Source: Deltaproteobacteria bacterium (GTDB taxonomy: Bacteria; Bdellovibrionota; UBA1018; UBA923). From it: a stretch of DNA of 8,127 nucleotides. The position numbers were made by a program, and so were the translations under genes. The notes beneath the pieces are model-generated. The model was not told the origin of the DNA. It worked only from the letters and a program-made list of their open reading frames with translations, and did not search any database. Positions 1 through 6,451 of the stretch are shown here, in pieces (the stretch's first letter is position 1; each line of letters begins with the position of its first letter). Location of the stretch: NCBI GenBank assembly GCA_016194725.1, contig JACQAW010000351.1, positions 1 through 8,127 on the forward strand, read 5' to 3'.

Positions 1-471
1 GGCGGGCACGCTGCGCAGGGACGTATAAAAACCGAACGTCATGTTCCAGGCCTGCCCCGTGAAAATCATGATGATACACGCCAGCTCAAGACCGGTGTTG
101 CTCTTGGGAAAGACGGAAACCAACCCCAGCACCAGCCCCGGCAAAAAACCCAGCACGGGAATGCTTTGCAGAATGTCGAGCATTGGAATCATGATGCGCT
201 CGGCACGCTTGAACTTGGCCGCGACATAGCCGTACACGAGCGTAAACCCCAAGCTGAGAAAATAGGCCGCCACCGCGCGCATCAGCGAGTAAAAACTGTA
301 ACGGGGCAGATGCGATGGCGAAAGGTTGATGGGCTCATAAAGCTGCGCCGAGCCCGCCCACTGATGGGCCAGGCCCACCAGACCGTAAATCATCGTCGCA
401 ACGCCGGTAAGCACCAGGATGTCTGGCCAACCGAAGGGGCGTTTTTGCGGAATGTTGCGATAAATTGACAA
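1..471 (-). CDS. ABC transporter permease, N-terminal part (cut by left window edge)
   Basis: The visible 157 residues are the N-terminal part of an inner-membrane permease of an ABC importer. Hydrophobic stretches lie at about residues 17-35, 59-82, 102-121 and 127-145. The segment LDILQSIPVLGFLPGLVLG (98-116) and the following TGQAWNMTFGFY resemble the binding-protein-dependent permease fold, in particular the duplicated permeases grouped with NitT/TauT-type anion transporters (COG4986-like). That assignment is from memory of the family, and the substrate cannot be told. The start is a TTG at 471. An in-frame TAA lies seven codons upstream, there is no ATG until residue 27, and a GGAG precedes the TTG by about 13 nt, which is rather far. 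The ATPase partner and the second permease half would lie left of the window. The gene shares its direction with tldED, but about 140 bp of repeat-rich DNA separates them, so co-transcription is uncertain. Confidence 0.8.
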   Translation of the reverse strand, partial: MSIYRNIPQKRPFGWPDILVLTGVATMIYGLVGLAHQWAGSAQLYEPINLSPSHLPRYSFYSLMRAVAAYFLSLGFTLVYGYVAAKFKRAERIMIPMLDILQSIPVLGFLPGLVLGLVSVFPKSNTGLELACIIMIFTGQAWNMTFGFYTSLRSVPA

Positions 472-493
472 AGGAAGTCCGTCTCCGTTTTAG

Positions 494-620
494 TCCTCGG
501 TATCCGGATCCTCGGCCGGTACCGGTCACCGGCACCGGTTACCCGTGACCGGTAAACCGTGAACGGTAACTGTTACTGTTACTGTTACTGTTACTGTTTC
601 TGAATCTGTTCCTGTTACCG
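494..620. repeat. Degenerate hexanucleotide repeat tract
   Basis: This tract fills most of the gap between tldD and the permease gene. From 558 to 618 a C recurs every 6 bp without a break, and from 566 to 620 a G follows it two bases later. The core (571-594) is four perfect TGTTAC units, flanked by variants such as TGTTTC, TGAATC, TGTTCC and GGTAAC. To the left the unit drifts to CCGGTN-like hexamers (504-559), where the spacing slips to 7 or 8 bp in several places. On the minus strand the first unit, TAACAG, provides the stop codon of tldD, and four further in-frame TAA codons follow at 591-593, 585-587, 579-581 and 573-575. The tract has no significant reading frame of its own. A role in transcript ends, protein binding or slippage-based variation is possible but not shown. 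Confidence 0.85.
520..554. repeat. 10-bp perfect inverted repeat within the hexamer tract
   Basis: TACCGGTCAC at 520-529 is the exact reverse complement of GTGACCGGTA at 545-554, with a 15-nt spacer. In RNA this would be a stable GC-rich hairpin downstream of tldD. No run of T follows on either strand, so it is not a standard Rho-independent terminator. Short self-complementary words, such as CCGGTACCGG at 516-525, are expected by-products of the CCGGTN-type repeat. Confidence 0.6.
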
Positions 621-2072
621 AATTCCAACTTTTACTTTTCGGAATCTCGCGGGGCTGTTCGCATGCGACATCTCAGCAACCTGCATCGGTTCGCCTTTAC
701 CACAATTATGCACTCCCCACAGCATCCAGGAATCATTGTCGCATATTGCGTCGCAGGAGCGCCAGAACTCTGGCGTGATTCCCTGATAGTTTGGGTTCTT
801 GTATAGCTTGCCCAGCTTGCCGTTTTTGATTTCCCAGGCGATTTCGGTGCCGAACTGAAAGTTCAGGCGCATCTGATCGATGCTCCAGCTCTTGTTGGTG
901 GCCATGAGGATGCCGTCTTCGGTATCCCTGATCAAATCCTCATATTTCCATTCGCCGGGCAAAAGGCCCAGGTTGGGAATACGGACGATGGGAATATGGC
1001 TGAAGCCCCAGGTGCGGTTGCAGCCGCGCGAACGCGACTCACCCACCTCATGGGCAAACTCGCGGTTCGTGAAATAGGCTTTGAACTGCCCATCCTGCAC
1101 CACATGCCAGCGCTGGGCCGCCACTCCATCGTCGTCGAAACCACACGTGCCCAGCCCGCCCGGCAGCGTGGTATCCGCCACCAGATTGACGATCGGCGAA
1201 CCGTACTCGAAGCCCTTGAGCTTGTCGGTGGTCATGAAGCTGCGGCCGGCGAAGCTGGCTTCCATTCCCAGCACGCGGTCAAGCTCCAAGGGGTGCCCCA
1301 CCGATTCATGAATCTGCAGCGCAAGCTGATGACCCTCGAGAATCACGTCTTTTACCCCCGTGGGACAAGCTTCGGCAGTCAGCAATGCCACCGCTTCGTC
1401 GCGGGTTTGGGCGGCATGGCTTACGAAATCGAGCGAGTTGATGAACTCGTAGCCGGCGCTGCGAAAGTTTCCGCCGTGCCCGGCCGGATAGCTGCGATCC
1501 TGAGTGTCGTTGTTGCCCGAGGCCGTGGCGGTGAAGCCGCCCCCCGAGCGCAAAAGCTCCTGATCGATGAAACTGCCGTCGGTCGTGGCCATCCACTGAC
1601 GCTCTTTTGTGAATGCTAGATTGCCGGTGGCGCGCACAATTTCCGGTTTCTGCCGCAATATCTTATCCACATCCAGCAGCAGCTTCACCTTCGCCTCGAC
1701 GGGAACGCGGAACGGGTCGATCTCGCAGGGCGTCTGCCAGCGCGTGTTGACCACCGGCTCGGGCGCAAGCCTGACCGGCTCGCGCATCACGGTGTGACTC
1801 GCCTTTGCGATGCGCACAGCTTTGGCCGCAGCGCGGTCCAACGCATCGGGCTTGAGCTCGTTGGCCGACACGAAACCCCAGGCGCCCTGAGCCACGACAC
1901 GAACACCGAAGCCCCACGACTCATCGCGCGTCACCTCGACTACCCGCCCGTTTTCGGTTTCCACCGACTCATGCTGGGTATAAATGATTCGAATATCGGC
2001 GTAGCTCGCGCCCTGCTGTTTAGCCGTGTCGATAGCCCGCAGCGCCAGCTTTTTCATCTCCGTTGCGAACAT
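615..2072 (-). CDS. tldD: Metalloprotease TldD-type catalytic subunit
   Basis: This is a 485-residue soluble protein, the usual TldD length. It is the catalytic subunit of the TldD/TldE heteromer, a cytoplasmic metalloprotease that in other bacteria degrades unfolded peptides and matures some modified peptides. The metal site is visible as the HEXXXH motif HESVGH at residues 255-260, followed by PLELDRVLGMEASFAG, and the expected distant Cys ligand is C457 in NCGKG. The C-terminus SPARFRKVKVGIR is typical of the family. The HESVGHP-E-DR form differs from the HEAVGHGLEGD of the Escherichia coli protein and belongs to another TldD clade. The frame is open to 2183, but ATG 2072 is chosen because GGAG lies 7 nt upstream and the extra 37 residues look unlike TldD. 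It begins 1 nt after the tldE stop, which implies translational coupling. The TAA stop lies inside the hexamer repeat tract. Confidence 0.93.
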   Translation of the reverse strand: MFATEMKKLALRAIDTAKQQGASYADIRIIYTQHESVETENGRVVEVTRDESWGFGVRVVAQGAWGFVSANELKPDALDRAAAKAVRIAKASHTVMREPVRLAPEPVVNTRWQTPCEIDPFRVPVEAKVKLLLDVDKILRQKPEIVRATGNLAFTKERQWMATTDGSFIDQELLRSGGGFTATASGNNDTQDRSYPAGHGGNFRSAGYEFINSLDFVSHAAQTRDEAVALLTAEACPTGVKDVILEGHQLALQIHESVGHPLELDRVLGMEASFAGRSFMTTDKLKGFEYGSPIVNLVADTTLPGGLGTCGFDDDGVAAQRWHVVQDGQFKAYFTNREFAHEVGESRSRGCNRTWGFSHIPIVRIPNLGLLPGEWKYEDLIRDTEDGILMATNKSWSIDQMRLNFQFGTEIAWEIKNGKLGKLYKNPNYQGITPEFWRSCDAICDNDSWMLWGVHNCGKGEPMQVAEMSHANSPARFRKVKVGIR

Positions 2073-2073
2073 C

Positions 2074-3432
2074 TCAAAACTCCGTTCCTGAGGAAAAATG
2101 AAACTTGCGCACCAGCACGCTGGGGGCCAGCGACGCGCCTCCAAAAAAAGTGCTCGCTCGCTCCTGCTCGCGGCTGACCGCATCCACGTTGTTGAAAAAT
2201 TCCGTCATCGACTGCATAAAGCGCATGTTGCGGATCGGTTTGGTGATTTTTCCGTCTTCGATGAGAAAAGTCCCATTGCGGGTCATGCCCGTCAGTGACG
2301 GGATCATGACGTCGATCAGGTTGGTGTAGTGAAACTGCGTCACCAGAATGCCGCGCTTCACCCGGCTCACCAGCTCGGTGGTGTCGGCCGCCCTGTCGCC
2401 GCTCCAGTCCAGGCCGATGTTCCAGGGAATGGGGTCCGAGGCGTTAGGCTCTTCAATACCGTGGCCGGTAGGCGCGCGTTTGAGCTGGCGCGCCGTCTTC
2501 AGATCATTGGCCAGCTCTTTCAGCACTCCGTTCTGCACGAAGGTCACTCTGTGTTTGGCCACGCCCTGACCGTCAAAATACGAGCCGCCGATTTCAGGGT
2601 TCAGGGGGTCATCGAGCAACGTGACGCGCTCATCGAAAAGCTTTTCGCCAAGCTTGCCTTTGCAAAAGACGCGGTTTTCAAGATATCCCTTGGCCGACAG
2701 GCCAATCCAGCCGAAAAACACCAGCACCTCGGCCAGAGCCGCGGGCTCGAGCACCACGTCGTAGTTGCCCGGCGTGACTGATTCCAGTCCCTGAGACGAG
2801 AACTTGCATTTCTCGAGTGCCCGCTTCACCGACGCATCGACTTTCAGCTCTTTGGCATCGGCCCGATTTGAGAATCCACGTCCGGCACCGCCGCTGCCCT
2901 CGATCGTGCAGGCAAACTCGCTGTCCGAAAGCTCATTGGCCAGCTGCAAGCCGGTGGAGTTGGCGTAAACTCTATTCTGGCGATCCGAGCTGAAGGTGCC
3001 CGACGACTGAAATCCGTTATCTGACGCCATTCGTACCGCTTTTTGCACGGCCTGCGCCGCGAACTCCGGCTCAGCGACGTCAGCCGCGCGGCGCTCGGGT
3101 ACGACATAGCGATCGCCGCTCGCATGCAGGTCGGCGACCTCGGAAGCGGGCAGCACATCCAGAATTTTTTCCAGCCGCTCGTAGGCACGCGCCACGCTTT
3201 TAGCGTCGATCTGGTCGGTTTCGACGCGAGCGGTTCGCGCCCCTTGGCCGCCGCGCACAATCCCGCGCAGGCTCACGGAAGTATTTTCCTGGCTGACATT
3301 CTGTGAAATCCGATTATCGCCATACCGCGTCAGGGCAGATTCTCCCACCTGAACCGAGATTTCCGTTTCTTTGAACGGGGAGGCGGCAAGAATGTCCTGG
3401 CTGACTTTTAAAAGGTCGTTCTTGGTCATCAT
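2074..3432 (-). CDS. tldE: TldE/PmbA-type protease partner subunit
   Basis: This 452-residue protein is homologous to TldD but lacks an HEXXXH motif, as expected for TldE (PmbA), the non-catalytic partner that forms the peptide-processing cavity. Family segments can be seen: PGNYDVVLEP at 221-230, the GGSYFDGQGV segment at 282-291, RNGTFLIEDGKITKPIRNM at 385-403, and the C-terminal SVLVRKFHFSSGT. The gene precedes tldD on the minus strand with a TGA-G-ATG junction, so the two are surely one operon. The frame is open to 3504. I chose the tandem ATG at 3432 (or 3429) because a GGGAG lies about 12 nt upstream and the family N-terminus begins near here. The longer version would read through the divergent inverted repeat. 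The substrate cannot be deduced, since no peptide precursor gene is adjacent. Confidence 0.9.
   Translation of the reverse strand: MMTKNDLLKVSQDILAASPFKETEISVQVGESALTRYGDNRISQNVSQENTSVSLRGIVRGGQGARTARVETDQIDAKSVARAYERLEKILDVLPASEVADLHASGDRYVVPERRAADVAEPEFAAQAVQKAVRMASDNGFQSSGTFSSDRQNRVYANSTGLQLANELSDSEFACTIEGSGGAGRGFSNRADAKELKVDASVKRALEKCKFSSQGLESVTPGNYDVVLEPAALAEVLVFFGWIGLSAKGYLENRVFCKGKLGEKLFDERVTLLDDPLNPEIGGSYFDGQGVAKHRVTFVQNGVLKELANDLKTARQLKRAPTGHGIEEPNASDPIPWNIGLDWSGDRAADTTELVSRVKRGILVTQFHYTNLIDVMIPSLTGMTRNGTFLIEDGKITKPIRNMRFMQSMTEFFNNVDAVSREQERASTFFGGASLAPSVLVRKFHFSSGTEF
2080..2083 (-). promoter_or_regulatory. Ribosome binding site of tldD inside the tldE coding end
   Basis: GGAG on the minus strand lies 7 nt upstream of ATG 2072 and inside the last codons of tldE. 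It decides the tldD start over the upstream in-frame ATG at 2183 and the downstream ATG at 2057, which abuts a GGAG with no spacer. The position suggests that ribosomes ending tldE restart on tldD. Confidence 0.65.
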
Positions 3433-3459
3433 GACGACTACTTTCTCCCTGGCCCTACT

Positions 3460-3475
3460 CAAATGCAAGCATTTG
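3460..3475. promoter_or_regulatory. Candidate operator: 16-bp inverted repeat between divergent genes
   Basis: CAAATGCAAGCATTTG has perfect 7-bp arms around a 2-bp centre. It lies 28 bp upstream of the tldE start and 54 bp upstream of the chosen start of the HD-GYP-like gene, in the only gap between these divergent genes. Its size and position suit a dimeric transcription factor acting on one or both promoters. I could not place convincing -35/-10 boxes around it, so the operator role is inferred only from symmetry and location. Confidence 0.4.
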
Positions 3476-3528
3476 GATTCCGAAGAGAAAATGATGGGCT
3501 GCAACCTTTTACGGCCCGTCCATTGAAG

Positions 3529-4806
3529 ATGGCGAAATTAGATAAAGAGAAGTACTTCAGCATCGATCCGATGTCACTGGTGGAGGGCCGCACTCTAACC
3601 TTCGATGTGCTTGTTTATCTTGAGCTCAACCAGCGCATCATCGTCTTCAAGAGAGCCGGCATCGTCATCGATGACCTCGAAAAAATCAAATCCATGGTCG
3701 CAAAAGGACTGAAAGGCTTTCAGCTGCGCGAGTCGGATCGCGCGGCCTACGAAGCTTATCTGCGCGGTGGCGCGGCCGCTCCGGGTGCCGCGGTCGCCGC
3801 CGCTGCGGTACGCCTGCCTGGCGAGGCCGAAGAAGCCAGCATCGGGCTGCCCGAACCCCAGACCCAAGAGCTTTCAGCCGATGATCTATCCGCCGCCCCC
3901 AATGCCCGCGCGGCAAAGAAAATCGAAGAGGAAGCCGCCGCTCTGACCGAGGAGGAAAAGAAAAAGAGGCTCGCCGACATCGAAACACTCAATGCCGAGA
4001 CTACCAGCGAGCTCGAGAAAAAAGCTCCGGATGTGCCTCCTGCAGGAAAAGAGTTTGTTCCCGAAAAGTCCGCCGAACAACTCATGGCCGGCTTGCTGGC
4101 CCAGGCGCCCGAAAACATCAAGTCGCGCGATGACGCGAAAGAGATGGTCAAAAACATTCTCAAAGCCTCGGGCGCCAGCCAGGGCGTGGCGGATATCGTC
4201 GACAACCCCGACACCGAGCACGCGACCTCGGTGGCGATCTACTCTACGCTTTTCGCGATGGGCCTGAAGAAGACCGATCAGCAGATCCTGCAAGACATCA
4301 TCATTGCCAGCCTGATGCACGACATCGGCTTCACCCAGCTGAACCCGGTGGTGCTGAATACGCCACGCACCAAGCTGTCGTCTGCGCAAAAAGCCGTCTT
4401 TGAAACCCACGTCATGTTCGGAATGTCCCTGCTTGCCGACATCGATTACTTTCCCAACAAGCGCGTGATCACCCTGCTGTCGCAGCACCACGAAAAATTC
4501 AATGGAACAGGCTACCCCGCCCACCTCGAATCTTTTCGAGTGGATGAGCTCGCCCAGCTGATCTCGATCGCCGACCTTATCGACACGATCATGCGCGGAA
4601 AATACGACGGAACGGCCCGCCAGCTTGGCGATGCGCTGCACGTCGTGGCGCAGATCGAACGCACAACCTCGTTTCCCGAATACTTCAATCCCGATGTATT
4701 CAAGAAGGTCATGACCTGGCTGAAAAAAGGCGGCGGGGAAGACTACATCACCGCCGCGGAAAAAGCGGTGGTCGAGACCAAGAACAAGATGCTAAAAACC
4801 GCCTGA
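3529..4806 (+). CDS. Degenerate HD-GYP domain protein
   Basis: This 425-residue cytoplasmic protein has three visible parts. Residues 1-80 form an N-terminal domain that I do not recognise (SIDPMSLVEGRTLTFDVLVY onward), placed like the DUF3391-type leaders of some HD-GYP proteins. Residues 80-200 are an Ala-rich then charged, probably coiled linker. Residues 205-400 form an HD-GYP-like domain with H231, H264-D265 (MHDIGF), H294, HHEKFNGTGYP at 320-330 and D349 (SIADL). HD-GYP enzymes hydrolyse cyclic di-GMP or related cyclic dinucleotides. Most metal ligands look kept, but the usual HDIGK is HDIGF and the HHExxDGxGYP aspartate is Asn325, so activity is uncertain and a binding-only role is possible. 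The start at ATG 3529 lacks a clear Shine-Dalgarno site. An in-frame ATG at 3463 lies inside the inverted repeat and is less likely. The stop is 1 nt from that of the convergent gene. Confidence 0.82.
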   Translation: MAKLDKEKYFSIDPMSLVEGRTLTFDVLVYLELNQRIIVFKRAGIVIDDLEKIKSMVAKGLKGFQLRESDRAAYEAYLRGGAAAPGAAVAAAAVRLPGEAEEASIGLPEPQTQELSADDLSAAPNARAAKKIEEEAAALTEEEKKKRLADIETLNAETTSELEKKAPDVPPAGKEFVPEKSAEQLMAGLLAQAPENIKSRDDAKEMVKNILKASGASQGVADIVDNPDTEHATSVAIYSTLFAMGLKKTDQQILQDIIIASLMHDIGFTQLNPVVLNTPRTKLSSAQKAVFETHVMFGMSLLADIDYFPNKRVITLLSQHHEKFNGTGYPAHLESFRVDELAQLISIADLIDTIMRGKYDGTARQLGDALHVVAQIERTTSFPEYFNPDVFKKVMTWLKKGGGEDYITAAEKAVVETKNKMLKTA

Positions 4807-4807
4807 C

Positions 4808-6334
4808 CTAGCGTCCCAACCGATAAAGCGTGGCCCGACCTTTTCCATCGCTCCGCGCCGACCTTGTCTTGATCGCCGCATTGAGCAATCGGGTGACAGT
4901 CTTCGTGCAAACGCCAAGAAGCTTTGCCCCCTCGGCCGCGCGAAACGACTGCTCGCCGAATCGCGTGCGCAACCTGTCCATCAGCATGAGCTCGCGAGGG
5001 CGGAGCCCCGCTACCCGCATGGCACCATCAGGCCGGGGAACAATCAGCGTGCAGCCTTTCTCCGAGGTTAGATCGTAATAGCCGTCCGACTCGCGGATCT
5101 CGAGCGGGATGCGGCGTTTTGAGAGCCAGAGCCGAAGCCGAGCGATGGCCTGGTGCACGCGAGCCGGGCCGGTCATCGAATTGAAATATTCCTGAGGGAA
5201 TAGGAGCGCATGAAGCTCGACGATCTGAAACGGCACGAAAGCGTCAGAGCCCAGGATCTGGAGAATGCGCTGCGGAAGCTGCCCTTCCTTTAGGCGGGCC
5301 CGGTTCACGGTGTTGCTGCCGTCGAGCGTCGCGAGCTCAAACTCGTTTTTCGCACCCACGCGAATGCGGTATTCCGAGGCGAGATCGGACGGCTCGGCAT
5401 TGAGCTCGCGGAGCACCCGTTTTCTGAAAAATGGGTAGCGTGACCCGAAGTACAGGCGCAGCAGCGAGTCCGTGTCCCCCAGGTGGATAGCCCGGTAAAG
5501 CTCGCCATACATGGCCGGAATCCACCGTTTCACGGCACGCCGCTCTTCGAGAACGCCGTCCAGCTCGGCCAGCGCGGCCTTCTCCCTCACAGGTTTGCGC
5601 CTGCCTCGCTTCAAGCCCAGAAGAACTTCCCACTCACGACACGCCCACCGTACAGGCGCGCTCATCTTGTCGGACGGCATCTCGGCATAGAGACGCTGCA
5701 TGTACCTGAGACCGGCCGACGCGTCGCCCATCAGGAACTCGTTCTGAACCAAAAGAAGAAGATTGTCGAGACGATTGCGTTTGAGGTGCGCATGCCCCGC
5801 CTCGGTCTCCAGCAGATTCGAGAACAGAGTCTTGGCTCCCTCGTAATCCTGCTTGCCATGGATGAGCACGCTGCCAAGGTATCCTAATGCGTCGAATCGG
5901 TCCTGCGCTTCGACGCCCGGAATCGCGATGAAATCACGCAAAAGTTTCTCGGCGCCGTTAAAATCAGAAAAACGCACGCGAAGAATCGCCGTGAAAAGCA
6001 TGGCCTGAGGTACGCGAACGCGGTCGAGCTTCAGGAGCATCTGGCAGGCTTCGTAGTACCCACCCAGCTGCCCTAAAGCATAAGCGTACTCGAGCTTTTC
6101 TTCCTGGGTCGCGGTAACCCGGCTCTTGGGTCCGGGACGCACGATCCGTCCGAGCAAAAAAATCACCTTCTCGGGCCAATACGCAAGGCGAGCCAGCCGC
6201 GCCAGCGGAAAACGCAACTCGCGCTTGAGATCGCTGCGCGACACCGCCTGAATCCTGCGTTGCGCCTCGACAGTCTCGCCCCGCTGAATCAGCTCTTCGA
6301 TTTGCGGAAACGTCAACGCAATGTCGTCGGACAT
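4808..6334 (-). CDS. Putative helical-repeat transcriptional regulator with two winged helices
   Basis: I do not recognise a named family for this 508-residue protein, but its layout suggests a DNA-binding regulator. Residues 1-310 are alpha-helical with TPR-like spacing of small and aromatic residues (for example EEKLEYAYALGQLGGYYEA at 78-96 and RFDALGYLGSVLIHGKQDYEGA at 146-167). Residues 350-425 look like a winged helix of the OmpR/SARP kind, with RVHQAIARLRLWL as the likely recognition region and IPLEIRESDGYYDL as the wing. Residues 444-506 form a second helix-turn-helix, with FRAAEGAKLLGVCTKTVTRL and a GKGRATLYRL wing. There is no signal peptide, membrane segment, receiver domain or kinase. 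ATG 6334 has a strong GAGGGGAG site about 3 nt upstream of it. The 117-bp gap upstream holds no clear promoter or terminator that I could place. It converges on the HD-GYP-like gene. Confidence 0.7.
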   Translation of the reverse strand: MSDDIALTFPQIEELIQRGETVEAQRRIQAVSRSDLKRELRFPLARLARLAYWPEKVIFLLGRIVRPGPKSRVTATQEEKLEYAYALGQLGGYYEACQMLLKLDRVRVPQAMLFTAILRVRFSDFNGAEKLLRDFIAIPGVEAQDRFDALGYLGSVLIHGKQDYEGAKTLFSNLLETEAGHAHLKRNRLDNLLLLVQNEFLMGDASAGLRYMQRLYAEMPSDKMSAPVRWACREWEVLLGLKRGRRKPVREKAALAELDGVLEERRAVKRWIPAMYGELYRAIHLGDTDSLLRLYFGSRYPFFRKRVLRELNAEPSDLASEYRIRVGAKNEFELATLDGSNTVNRARLKEGQLPQRILQILGSDAFVPFQIVELHALLFPQEYFNSMTGPARVHQAIARLRLWLSKRRIPLEIRESDGYYDLTSEKGCTLIVPRPDGAMRVAGLRPRELMLMDRLRTRFGEQSFRAAEGAKLLGVCTKTVTRLLNAAIKTRSARSDGKGRATLYRLGR

Positions 6335-6451
6335 GGGCTCCCCTCACCTGTCAGCTATTCTCGCCTTGGGCGCCAGCCGAATCAAGACGAAATTAATCAA
6401 TGACTTTGAAACATTAGGTACCGCCTTCCGTGAGAGGGCGCCCGCCATTTG

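Noticed and set aside
996..1619. A 207-codon plus-strand open frame opposite tldD.
   Set aside because: It lies wholly inside the tldD coding region with its metal motif on the other strand. Its composition is Arg/His/Ala-rich, as expected of a reverse-frame shadow.
2073..2183. An N-terminal extension of TldD by 37 residues.
   Set aside because: It would overlap the end of tldE, looks unlike TldD, and the ATG at 2072 has a properly spaced GGAG.
3886..4641. A 251-codon open frame antisense to the HD-GYP-like gene.
   Set aside because: It mirrors the codon positions of a well-supported domain protein, shows no recognisable motif and has no good ribosome site. Long antisense frames are common in GC-rich genes.
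6335..6451. A promoter or terminator in the gap between the protease and the regulator genes.
   Set aside because: TTGATT-like words exist on the minus strand, but no partner -10 box lies at an acceptable spacing. No stem followed by a T run is visible.
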